NCBI GenBank assembly: GCA_034927685.1
Contig: JAYFPO010000031.1
Location: forward strand, 1 to 64,000
Direction of reading: 5' to 3'
Length of the DNA stretch: 64,000 bases
DNA from: RGIG3159 sp034927685
Lineage (GTDB): Bacteria > Bacillota > Clostridia > Oscillospirales > Oscillospiraceae
The notes below the pieces were generated by a model, which saw only the letters and a list, made by a program, of their open reading frames with translations, was not told the origin of the DNA and searched no databases. How positions within the stretch are numbered: position 1 is the first letter of the stretch; each line of letters begins with the position of its first letter. Below are positions 57,009 to 64,000 of the stretch, in pieces. A program made the position numbers and the translations under genes.

Positions 57009-57710
57009 TCAACCCAGCGGTGTCCCGCCCGCCTTTTCAAATTCCTCCTTCAGTTTTTCCAGCGCCTTTTTTTCCAGCCGCGACACATAGGACCGACTGA
57101 TGCCGCTGGCTGCGGCGATTTCCCGCTGCGTCTGGGGCGTGCGTTCTCCAAGCCCGTAGCGTAAGATCAGGATGTTTCGTTCCCGCGGCGTCAATGCCTT
57201 CTCCATGGCCGCATACAGTTTTCTGTACAGTTCCTTGGTACTGAGATTGTCGAACAGATCGTCGTCTGAGCTGAGGACCTCCATCAGCGACAGCGCGTTG
57301 CCGTCCTTCCCAGTTTCAATGTAATCCGACAGGGAGACGTCGCAGGCCGTTTTCCGCTGACTACGGAAGTACATCAGAATCTCATTTTCCACGCACCGGG
57401 CGGCGTAAGTCGCAAGGCGCGCGCCTTTGGCCGCGTCGAAGGTTGAGATTCCCTTGATGAGTCCAATGGTCCCAATGGAAATCAGATCCTCCTGGTCCGC
57501 CTCCGGCGTATAGTACTTTTTCATGATGTGCGCCACAAGCCGCAGATTCCGTTCGATCAGGACGTTGCGGGCGGCGAGATCACCGCCCGCGGCCTTTTCC
57601 AGATACTCTCGTTCCTCCTTCGCCGTCAGCGGTTTTGGGAACGAGCCTCCGGACAGCCGCAGCGAATAGAGCATGCTGCTCAGTATCATCAGTACGGCAG
57701 CGGAAAGCAG
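57009..57710 (-). CDS. sigK: Sporulation sigma factor SigK, probable CTG start
   Basis: A late mother-cell sigma factor (233 residues as drawn). The body RNVLIERNLRLVAHIMKKYY, then DLISIGTIGLIKGISTFD, LATYAARCVENEILMYFRSQ, and the C-terminal TQREIAAASGISRSYVSRLE is that of SigK. The first ATG (57689) leaves a short head and has no RBS. AGGAGGT lies 6 nt before an in-frame CTG at 57710, which restores a hydrophobic pro-sequence (LLSAAVLMILSSMLYSL) like that removed by SpoIVFB in Bacillus. The gene is unbroken, so no skin-like element is inserted here. Confidence 0.9.
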   Translation of the reverse strand: MLSAAVLMILSSMLYSLRLSGGSFPKPLTAKEEREYLEKAAGGDLAARNVLIERNLRLVAHIMKKYYTPEADQEDLISIGTIGLIKGISTFDAAKGARLATYAARCVENEILMYFRSQRKTACDVSLSDYIETGKDGNALSLMEVLSSDDDLFDNLSTKELYRKLYAAMEKALTPRERNILILRYGLGERTPQTQREIAAASGISRSYVSRLEKKALEKLKEEFEKAGGTPLG

Positions 57711-57959
57711 ACTACCACCTCCTGGTAGAGTCTATTCCGAACCGGCAAGTCCAAATTCGTCTTTTCTTACAGAATGCAACATATGACAGAGCGGAGCCGC
57801 TTTTGATACCCCTGTAAACCGGCAGCTGGTTTCTCCTGCCTTCCCGGGACTTTGCCGTCGGGAGCATCATCAGGAGCAGGGAAAGCCCGGGGGTCCGGCG
57901 TGCGCCGCGGAGAATGGAGATCGCCCCAGGATAGAGTCGATCTGCAAGCAGGTAATTGC
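57711..57959. other. Upstream region of sigK
   Basis: Must hold the sigK promoter (SigE-type expected). A GGTATCA motif and CATATGTT about 18 bp apart (near 57810-57780) are weak candidates. No gene is supported. Confidence 0.35.
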
Positions 57960-57996
57960 AAAAAGAACGCCCCCGGGCATCGGCCCGGGGGCGTTC
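57960..57996 (-). terminator. Terminator of potassium operon
   Basis: Fourteen-bp GC-rich perfect arms (57965-57978, 57983-57996) around a 4-nt loop, followed on the minus strand by U5. It ends the transcript that includes trkA, trkH and the two-component genes. Confidence 0.9.
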
Positions 57997-58010
57997 ACGA
58001 CTTTTGTTAT

Positions 58011-58106
58011 CTACCTTGCGCAGTCCGGACAGATCCATCCGCCGGAGCAGTACTTCGTTGCAGCGATTTCATGACGGATGCCAAATTCACGATTCGATTT
58101 TTTCAT
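58011..58106 (-). CDS. 31-residue Cys-rich ORF at end of K+ operon
   Basis: ATG at 58106 overlaps the end of the response regulator gene by 20 bp in another frame. The product starts MKKSNREFGIRHEIAA and has Cys in YCSGGWICPDC, a possible zinc knuckle. The stop is 15 bp before the operon terminator. No clear RBS is seen, so translation would depend on coupling. It could be a chance frame. Confidence 0.35.
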   Translation of the reverse strand: MKKSNREFGIRHEIAATKYCSGGWICPDCAR

Positions 58107-58797
58107 CCGCAGGAAGTCTCAGCATGCGGTAGCCTATTCCGGCGTGTGTCTGGATCAGCTTTTGCCCCAGAGGCAGCTCAATCTTTTTCCGGAGAGTAGC
58201 CATGTAGACGCGGAGCGAGGGGCTATCGTTCGGCAGTGTATTCTGCCAAATCTCTCTGAGAAAGCTGTTGTGGGTCAGGACCTTGCCTACATTGTGGGAC
58301 ATCAGGCAAAGAAGCTTGTATTCAATGGGCGAGAGGTGTATTTCGGCGCCGTCAATCGATGCGCAGCCGGCAGCATAGTCGATGGTCAGCCCTCCGTTCA
58401 CGAATACTGTGCTGTCTGCGCCCTGCATGAACTGAAGTCGCCGCAGCGCGACGCGCAGGCGCGCGAGCAACTCGTCAACGCTGAAGGGCTTTGTCAGATA
58501 ATCGTCCGCCCCGGCATCGAGCGCCGCAATTTTATCCGAATCTTCGCCCCTGGCGCTGACAACAATGATCGGCATGTTGGACCAGGTGCGTGTCTTTTTG
58601 ATAATTTCTACGCCGTCCATATCCGGCAGGCCAAGATCCAGAATGATAAGATCCGGCTGATAGGACACGGAGGCCATGATTGCCTCGCTGGCTTTTTCCG
58701 CAGTTTTATAGCGATAGCCCTGTGTCTCAAGCGTAAGTGCAATCAGGTTTCGGACAGGTCTGTCGTCCTCAACCACCAGAATCAAAGGCTTAGGCAT
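58087..58797 (-). CDS. KdpE-like response regulator
   Basis: A 236-residue OmpR-family regulator. Receiver domain: acidic pair VVEDD, phospho-Asp in LIILDLGLPD (about residue 53), Thr/Ser in VVSARGED, and Lys in LTKPF. C-terminal winged helix from about 130 (LSPIEYKLLCLMSHNVGKVL, YMATLRKKIE, GIGYRM). KdpE regulates K+ uptake genes. ATG at 58797 overlaps the kinase stop by 8 bp; the longer frame to 59067 lies in the kinase gene. No kdpFABC genes are present, so the trk genes upstream are the likely targets. Confidence 0.92.
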   Translation of the reverse strand: MPKPLILVVEDDRPVRNLIALTLETQGYRYKTAEKASEAIMASVSYQPDLIILDLGLPDMDGVEIIKKTRTWSNMPIIVVSARGEDSDKIAALDAGADDYLTKPFSVDELLARLRVALRRLQFMQGADSTVFVNGGLTIDYAAGCASIDGAEIHLSPIEYKLLCLMSHNVGKVLTHNSFLREIWQNTLPNDSPSLRVYMATLRKKIELPLGQKLIQTHAGIGYRMLRLPADEKIES

Positions 58798-60745
58798 TGG
58801 AAACTCCCTCCTCTCCGGGAAGTGAAAAGGTAAACACCGCGCCTTGCGGGACATGATCGGATACCCAGATCTCGCCGCCGTGCGCCGCGATGATCGATCG
58901 GCAGAGCGCGAGGCCAATCCCGAGCCCGCGCCGTGCATCGCTCCTCGGACTACCGTAGGTATAGAACATTTCGAACAGCTTTGGCTGGATGTCGTCAGGA
59001 ATACCGGGACCGTCGTCTGCAATGGAGACAAGCACATTGTCGCCCTTTCGCATGGCCGAGATCGCAATGTTGGACCCCTCGGGAGTATACTTTACGGCGT
59101 TGTCGATCAGGTTCACCAGCACGTGTATGATCAGCGTCGCGTCGACCTTGACCATCAGCAGTTCGTTTTCCAGCGATATGCAAAGATGGTGATGCTTGGC
59201 GCGATGCTCCGTGTACGTAACCGCCTCGTCGATCAAATCGGAAATCAGCTCTGGTTTCAGGCTGAGCGCCAGCGTTTTGTTATCAATCCGCGTGATGGAA
59301 AGAAGATTCTCCACGAGGCTGATGAGCCACGTGGAATCCTCATAGATGTCGGTATACAGCATATGCTTCTGCCTGTCGTCCAGCGGGACCCGGTCGCCCA
59401 TCAAAATTTCCGCATTGCCGGAAATCGTGGTCAGCGGCGTTCTGAGGTCATGCGAGATGGCGCGGAGAAGATCGGCCCGCAGCTTTTCACGCTGTGCCGC
59501 AACGGCGAGGGCCGTCTGGCTTTCCCGAAGCCGCTGCTTTTCCATTGCCACACCGCATTCTCCGAGAAGCGTGAGCAGAAGATCCCTTTCAAATTCGCTG
59601 AGGCGCTCCCCTTGCTGGATAAAGATGCCGGCCACAGCGTGTACTTCGTCGTTGCCGCGCACCGCAAGATACCAAAATTTTGCAGTTGGCTCGGTCCTTG
59701 TGGTAGCCCCGGCCTGCTCGTTGTTTTGATATACGGATTCGGCGATGGAGCGTTCCGCTTCGCAGACTGTCCCGTCAATTTCTCCGATGTCAAAATTGTT
59801 CGGGCAAAGCAGAAATGGCTTCTGAAGCGCCCCGCCGCGAACCGGATAGAGGATGACCGGCCGTCCCAGCAGCTTCATAATCTGAGTCGCAGTTTCGCTG
59901 AGAATCTCATCTTCACTTTCCGCATGCTGCAAATTGCGGCTGGCAGTCAGGAGAACCTCTGTTCTGTACGCTTTTTGCGCGTTTGATTTTGATTCCTCTC
60001 TCACCTTTACGGTAAGGGAACTGGTCAGGATCGACGCCGTAAACATCACGAAAAAGGTCAGCGGGTATCCGGCGTCATACGCCATAAACGTAAACCGGGG
60101 TTCCGTGAAAAGAAAATTGAAAACGAACACGCTGAGGATCGAAGCAGCGATTCCGTACAGATAGCCTTCGGTCAGATAAGAAATCAGTAAAACGGAGAGG
60201 ATATAGACCAGAATGATATTTGTTTCAGCAAAGCCTGTTCTTTGCAGAAGCAGCCCCAGCAGGGTTGCAGCGCAGAGAATCCCGAGCGCAACCAGCATGG
60301 ATCTGCCCGAAAACATGGCCCGCCGTTTTTTCAGCTTTTCGGGATGGGACGAGGCATTGTGCGGGATGATATAGATTTCGAGCTCTGGAACGAGCTGCAT
60401 CAGACGCTGCGGAATGTCGCTTTTGGACTTTTTCCTGTTATTGGGCCGCCCAATCACGATTTTGGTCGCACCGCAGGCTTTGGCATATTCGGCAATCTGA
60501 AGGGCCACGTCGTTTCCGTAGGAGGATGCGAATCTGGCGCCGCTTTGTTCCGCCAGCTTTCGGTTGCTTTTGAGCCGGATTCTGCTTTGCGCGCTCATTT
60601 TTTCATGTACCGACGTTTCAACATAGAGCGCCGTCAGTTCGGCCCCGAACGCGCGAGCCATTTTTGCGGCCGCGCTTATGACGCTGCTGCTTGATGGAGA
60701 CGGAGAAAGACAAATGAGAATGCGATCTTTTCTTTCCTCACTCAC
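58790..60745 (-). CDS. KdpD-like sensor histidine kinase, lacks KdpD sensor domain
   Basis: A 651-residue membrane kinase. Domains: universal-stress-protein-like domain (about 8-135), four membrane helices of the DUF4118 KdpD type (about 155-245), a GAF-like domain (about 265-405), HisKA with phospho-His in RAISHDLRTPLTTISG, and ATPase boxes NLIDNAVKYTP and DDGPGIP, then GLGIGLALC. Classical KdpD has about 210 more residues in front, including a Walker site; these are absent. GTG at 60745 has GGAGGT 7 nt upstream. It should sense K+ limitation or turgor and phosphorylate the overlapping response regulator. Confidence 0.92.
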   Translation of the reverse strand: MSEERKDRILICLSPSPSSSSVISAAAKMARAFGAELTALYVETSVHEKMSAQSRIRLKSNRKLAEQSGARFASSYGNDVALQIAEYAKACGATKIVIGRPNNRKKSKSDIPQRLMQLVPELEIYIIPHNASSHPEKLKKRRAMFSGRSMLVALGILCAATLLGLLLQRTGFAETNIILVYILSVLLISYLTEGYLYGIAASILSVFVFNFLFTEPRFTFMAYDAGYPLTFFVMFTASILTSSLTVKVREESKSNAQKAYRTEVLLTASRNLQHAESEDEILSETATQIMKLLGRPVILYPVRGGALQKPFLLCPNNFDIGEIDGTVCEAERSIAESVYQNNEQAGATTRTEPTAKFWYLAVRGNDEVHAVAGIFIQQGERLSEFERDLLLTLLGECGVAMEKQRLRESQTALAVAAQREKLRADLLRAISHDLRTPLTTISGNAEILMGDRVPLDDRQKHMLYTDIYEDSTWLISLVENLLSITRIDNKTLALSLKPELISDLIDEAVTYTEHRAKHHHLCISLENELLMVKVDATLIIHVLVNLIDNAVKYTPEGSNIAISAMRKGDNVLVSIADDGPGIPDDIQPKLFEMFYTYGSPRSDARRGLGIGLALCRSIIAAHGGEIWVSDHVPQGAVFTFSLPGEEGVSNA

Positions 60746-60761
60746 CGGTACTACCTCCAAA

Positions 60762-61280
60762 TTAGCGATTTGTATGACTGACGCGATTATAGCACAATCG
60801 CCTCCTGATTACGAATATTGTTACCGTCAGAGCACACAGGAAACACGCGCCTGCCGCAAGGAGCAGTCCGATTGACGGATCGTCCTGCACGGTGTGGCCT
60901 TTTTCGACAACGGTGATTGCATCGGCGTGAAGATCCAGGTCTCCGCCATGCTCGGCACAAGCCCGGTGGAACGTGCCGGTAAGCTGGACGGTATCTCCAA
61001 CGGTGCGGTATCTGCCTACGTATGCAATCTTTTTCGCTTCGGAAGCCGGTATCGATATGCTGATTGTATTCGCTCCGTCATCAACGCCGATCCAAGCATA
61101 GCTGCCGCGGTACAGAATATCTCCGACGACCTCTCCACCGAAAGACACGGTTGTGCCGTCGTACAAGGAAGCTTTTTCAATGAGATCCGTGCTGCTGATA
61201 TTGTTACTCTGCGCGTTTGCCTTCCACGGCAAAAGCAGGAGTATCAGCATCAGAATGGCGGTGGTTTTCATGATGCGCAT
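60762..61280 (-). CDS. Exported OB-fold protein with C-terminal membrane anchor
   Basis: A 172-residue protein with a signal peptide (ends ANA, about residue 23), an OB-fold-like domain (about 30-130; LYDGTTVSFGGEVVGD, AWIGVDDGANTISISI, GDTVQLTGTFHRAC) and a C-terminal membrane helix (about 135-158) with a basic tail. It faces outwards. The family is not named to my knowledge. It lies between trkH (13-bp overlap) and the kinase gene, so it may be an accessory or sensory subunit of the K+ system. Confidence 0.75.
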   Translation of the reverse strand: MRIMKTTAILMLILLLLPWKANAQSNNISSTDLIEKASLYDGTTVSFGGEVVGDILYRGSYAWIGVDDGANTISISIPASEAKKIAYVGRYRTVGDTVQLTGTFHRACAEHGGDLDLHADAITVVEKGHTVQDDPSIGLLLAAGACFLCALTVTIFVIRRRLCYNRVSHTNR

Positions 61281-62782
61281 TTTTTTCCGACCTTTCTGAT
61301 GACGTATGCGCCCAAAGTCAGTACGGACATGAATTCAAGCCTTCCAAGCCACATGATGAGGAGATATGTGACTTTCAGGAATGCAGGCATTGCCGCCGTC
61401 GTGACTCCAATAGAGAGGCCGACGTTGCCGGTTGCCGATGCGCATTCAAATGCAGCCTCTCCAAAAGAATAACCCGCGAACATGCCTGCCACCGTACCGA
61501 TGACAAAGGTGACGAGATAGGCCGTCACAATGAGGAAAGCATTTTTTATCGTTGTGTCGGATAAAACGACATCCCTGATGTGATGAATCTTCTGCTCGCT
61601 TACCCGTGATTCTGGAAGCAGCATGCGACTGACTTCCGTTTTGAAGGTCGAAAAGATAATGCCGATGCGCAGGCATTTGAAACCGCCTGCTGTGGAACAG
61701 GCGCTCCCACCCAGCAGCATGGAGAGAAAGATGGCAAACAGTGCAATGTCGCCCCACTCATAGTAAAACTGCTTTGCGTACACCGTCATAAAACCTGTGG
61801 TCGTATGACCGGAGATCAGCTGGTAAAAGCCCTTGCGGAATACCGCCATTGCGCTGGGGTAGACATTGTTTTTCATGAGTCCGAGCGTCGTGAGCAGCGT
61901 GAGAAGAGTCACTGTGATCGTGAAGGTTACCGTCTCGATGTTTTTGCGAAGTTCCTTACGTCTTCCCGACATCACAGCATAATGCAGGGCAAAATTAAAC
62001 GAGCCGATAATAAAGAATACCATGGTCATCAGCTCAAAAAGAGTACTGTGATAATACAGAATATTCTGGCTCATTGGGGCAAAGCCGCCGGTGCTCCATG
62101 CGGACATAAAGATCCACATGCCATGGAAAAATGCTCTGTCCGGAGCAAGTCCCGCCGCCATGGCGCATATCGTCAATGCGACCGTCCCAACCGCAAGGTA
62201 AACAAGGCTGATATACCAGATTTGCCTTGCGGTGCTGACCGCGTTGGGGAAGAGTTTCTCATCTTTCCCTTCGCCAACATACATCTTGTAAGCGCCGCTT
62301 TGAAATTTGGTGAGGAAGGTCAGCGCCAGCACAACCATACCCTGGCCTCCAAGGAATGTGAGCATGTGCCTCCACATATTGATGCCCACTGACAGATGAT
62401 CCATATCCTGCACCAAGGTAAGGCCTGTCGTGGTAAGCCCGCTCATCACGTCGAAACAGCAATCCAGATAGGACAGGTAGTTGCCCGAAAGGGAATATGG
62501 CAATGCACACAGCAGCGTTCCCAAAAGCCAGGCGCCGGAGGCAACGATTGTGCCCTCGCCAAAGCTGAGCTTAACGCCTCTGTGACGGTATCCGATCAAA
62601 ATCATGCCCGCTCCGATCAAAACGGTAATCGAAGCGGTCAGCAAAAACACCGCAGATATTTTCCATTCAGAATACAGCGCGGAGACAGCGACCGGAAGAA
62701 GCTGAAGCGTTCCCAAAATAATGACGATGTTACCAATAAAATAACAAATGGGATAAAATTTATTCATAGGCCGTTCAATCAT
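61268..62782 (-). CDS. trkH: TrkH/KtrB-type potassium transporter
   Basis: A 504-residue K+ translocating subunit. All four selectivity-filter loops are visible: MSGLTTTGLTL, SAWSTGGFAPM, SGHTTTGFMTV and ASATGNVGLSIG, each after two-helix repeats. LGGSACSTAGGFKCLRIGI is also conserved. It works with cytoplasmic TrkA regulators encoded upstream. ATG at 62782 has AGGAGTATAG upstream; ATG at 62767 is an alternative. The gene follows a 35-residue membrane peptide gene by 7 bp. Confidence 0.95.
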   Translation of the reverse strand: MIERPMNKFYPICYFIGNIVIILGTLQLLPVAVSALYSEWKISAVFLLTASITVLIGAGMILIGYRHRGVKLSFGEGTIVASGAWLLGTLLCALPYSLSGNYLSYLDCCFDVMSGLTTTGLTLVQDMDHLSVGINMWRHMLTFLGGQGMVVLALTFLTKFQSGAYKMYVGEGKDEKLFPNAVSTARQIWYISLVYLAVGTVALTICAMAAGLAPDRAFFHGMWIFMSAWSTGGFAPMSQNILYYHSTLFELMTMVFFIIGSFNFALHYAVMSGRRKELRKNIETVTFTITVTLLTLLTTLGLMKNNVYPSAMAVFRKGFYQLISGHTTTGFMTVYAKQFYYEWGDIALFAIFLSMLLGGSACSTAGGFKCLRIGIIFSTFKTEVSRMLLPESRVSEQKIHHIRDVVLSDTTIKNAFLIVTAYLVTFVIGTVAGMFAGYSFGEAAFECASATGNVGLSIGVTTAAMPAFLKVTYLLIMWLGRLEFMSVLTLGAYVIRKVGKKCAS

Positions 62783-62789
62783 GGCTGCA

Positions 62790-62897
62790 CTATACTCCTG
62801 TTATCAGAACTGCCGCAAGAAAACCCATGGCGATTAACCCGACTGCGAACAGTATTTCCGCAAGGACCCCTGCAATGGTTAGATTCAGTCGTTTCAT
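62790..62897 (-). CDS. 35-residue single-helix membrane peptide
   Basis: A short gene between trkA and trkH. ATG at 62897 has GGAGAG with 6-nt spacing. The product starts MKRLNLTIAG and is one hydrophobic helix (VLAEILFAVGLIAMGFLAAV) with a basic N-terminus. In size and topology it is like KdpF, the 29-residue subunit of the Kdp pump. It ends 7 bp before trkH, so it is surely co-transcribed. A role as a small TrkH subunit or stabiliser is inferred. Confidence 0.75.
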   Translation of the reverse strand: MKRLNLTIAGVLAEILFAVGLIAMGFLAAVLITGV

Positions 62898-62910
62898 GTT
62901 CGTCTCTCCA

Positions 62911-63579
62911 TTAAAAACTTGAGCACTGCCAAAAAACATGCTCGATATCGGTTTCGCTGCCCATGATGATCACCATATCGCCTGCTTCCAGAAGCGTATC
63001 TCCGCTCGGTATGATCACCTGATCCTTATGCAGGACGGATATGAGAATCATCCCTTTGGGAAGACCCAGTTCTGCAAGACGCTTTCCCGCAAAAAAGGAG
63101 CCCGGCGCAACCGTTGCCTTCCGTATTCGTACGTTCAGAGATTTTCCTTTGAGCAGTTCATTCACGTCGGTCCAGTCGAGTTCCTGGTCGATCGCGGCGG
63201 CGATTCGCGCGGTACTGCTGATGACAGAATCGACCCCGAGCTTTTCAAAAACGCGGATGTTTTTGGGATTTTTAACCCTGGCGATGGTCCGCTTTACTCC
63301 GAAATAGTCTTTTGCAAGCTGGCAGGCAACCAAATTGTTTTGATCGTGCCCCGTTACGGCAATCAGCGCGTCCACATGAAAAATCCCTGCGTCGCGCAGG
63401 CAATCGACGTCCGTACCGTCGCCATAAGTGACTTCAACCACGCCGGAATTGAAATCCGTGGCGATCTGTTTGCAGCGGGACTGGTCTGCTTCAATCATCA
63501 TGATGTGGTGTTTCTCTTCGAGCAGCGCTTTTGCCAGGTAATACCCGACGTTTCCGCCGCCGACGATCAATATTCTCAT
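62911..63579 (-). CDS. trkA: TrkA-type K+ uptake regulator (RCK N and C)
   Basis: A 222-residue cytoplasmic ring protein. Rossmann motif GGGNVGYYLAKAL and acidic IEAD bind NAD(H) or ATP. The RCK-N domain covers about 1-135, and the RCK-C domain about 140-220 (LPKGMILISVLHKDQVIIPSGD). It gates TrkH. It overlaps the upstream half-length TrkA by 4 bp (ATGA). Confidence 0.94.
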   Translation of the reverse strand: MRILIVGGGNVGYYLAKALLEEKHHIMMIEADQSRCKQIATDFNSGVVEVTYGDGTDVDCLRDAGIFHVDALIAVTGHDQNNLVACQLAKDYFGVKRTIARVKNPKNIRVFEKLGVDSVISSTARIAAAIDQELDWTDVNELLKGKSLNVRIRKATVAPGSFFAGKRLAELGLPKGMILISVLHKDQVIIPSGDTLLEAGDMVIIMGSETDIEHVFWQCSSF

Positions 63580-63989
63580 TTCACAGCCGCCCCCTGCAAC
63601 AGTTCGGTAAAGAATCGCTCCACTGTGAGGGTCGTGGGACAGATCGTCTGAAGCCCCATGACGGATAATACACGCTGCCGCTCCGGATCATCTGTTTCCA
63701 CGAGAACGCTGGGAACGCGATAAAGTTGCCGTGCGATCTGCGCAATCATAATATTGGTGTTGTCATCGGCGGTAACTGCCGCCAACGCATCTGCTTTTTC
63801 GATGCCGGCTTCCTTCAGAACATCCTCGTCGATCGGGACGCCGGTCACCATCATACAATTGCATCCGCTGCCCAACCGGGAAAAGTTGTCTGGGTCACGG
63901 TCGATGACAACAACGTCATGGCCCTCTTCTGAGAACTCTTTTACAAGGATTGCTCCAACCTTACTGCATCCGGCTATAATTATGTACAT
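63576..63989 (-). CDS. TrkA N-domain-only protein
   Basis: A 137-residue RCK-N protein with GCSKVGAILVKEF and VVIDRD motifs and the ALAAVTADDNTNIM stretch, but no RCK-C domain. Together with the full-length TrkA downstream it could form a hetero-ring, as seen where TrkA is split or duplicated. ATG at 63989 is close to the window edge (11 bp), with GGAATAA before it. The operon promoter lies outside the window. Confidence 0.88.
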   Translation of the reverse strand: MYIIIAGCSKVGAILVKEFSEEGHDVVVIDRDPDNFSRLGSGCNCMMVTGVPIDEDVLKEAGIEKADALAAVTADDNTNIMIAQIARQLYRVPSVLVETDDPERQRVLSVMGLQTICPTTLTVERFFTELLQGAAVK

Positions 63990-64000
63990 TTGATTATTCC

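Noticed and set aside
57712..58038. 108-codon minus-strand frame upstream of sigK
   Set aside because: Crosses a strong terminator and the sigK RBS; no motif.
1..64000. CRISPR array, rRNA genes, prophage or conjugative element
   Set aside because: No regularly spaced identical repeats, no rRNA sequence and no phage or conjugation genes were seen; the only mobile element is the IS at 27745-28869.

Overview
The window reads as a chromosomal stretch from an anaerobic, endospore-forming Firmicute of the class Clostridia, most like the Oscillospirales/Ruminococcaceae group. Reasons: a complete sporulation sigma factor (sigK), Gram-positive surface machinery (class B sortase, SipW-type signal peptidases, TasA-like fibre proteins), an M-box leader before mgtA, ammonia-dependent AsnA next to AsnS, GGAGG-type ribosome binding sites, and GC-rich coding with small intergenic gaps. 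No species can be named from sequence alone.

Layout. 0-3.5 kb: an ECF sigma factor with an overlapping membrane partner, then a BTAD-type regulator behind a promoter with a perfect dyad over its -10. 3.6-8.3 kb (minus strand): a transglutaminase-like lipoprotein, a PilC-type platform protein, four small pseudopilin-like proteins and PilT. 8.4-19.1 kb (minus strand): a surface-fibre locus with four SipW/TasA-type proteins, two SipW-type peptidases, a class B sortase, two tail-anchored surface proteins, a 1321-residue adhesin and a hypothetical protein. Two promoters in this locus share an unusual tandem 12-bp repeat next to an extended -10. 19.4-27 kb: a glycosyltransferase, an ABC-F protein, two DEAD-box helicases and a cold-shock protein, flanked by two related SH3-like/Lys-tail proteins. 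27.7-28.9 kb: an intact IS5-family element with TTAA duplication, then tRNA-Leu. 29.2-32.3 kb: VTC-domain protein, DUF4956 protein and a secreted carbohydrate-binding beta-helix protein. 32.4-37 kb: NudC, an Rrf2 regulator, an ABC exporter behind a MerR/CueR-type promoter, and an amidohydrolase. 37.3-42.2 kb: pgi, hexokinase and glgP, a glycogen-use operon. 42.3-46 kb: small membrane protein, a sigma-like fragment, and a divergent AraC regulator/FAD oxidoreductase pair. 46-50.3 kb: mgtA under an M-box riboswitch, then an autoregulated MerR/TipAS regulator. 50.6-53.5 kb: a GGGtGRT protein with an Fe-S scaffold protein, and a PfkB-type sugar kinase. 53.6-56.7 kb: two small proteins, asnA and asnS. 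57-64 kb: sigK and a potassium locus (two TrkA proteins, a 35-residue membrane peptide, TrkH, an OB-fold protein, KdpD/KdpE-like regulators and a 31-residue Cys-rich ORF).

How the parts fit. The 3.6-19.1 kb block looks like one cell-surface programme in two transcription units: fibre subunits, the peptidases that release them, the sortase that fixes them to the wall, and a pilus-type motor platform. No PilB, PilD or obvious major pilin lies here. The 21-27 kb cluster groups RNA-structure and ribosome factors typical of cold adaptation. The Trk cluster pairs K+ uptake with a KdpDE-like sensor that lacks the classical N-terminal KdpD domain and no KdpFABC pump is present. Several genes are too short for routine gene callers or use rare starts (CTG for sigK, ATT for a 67-residue ORF).
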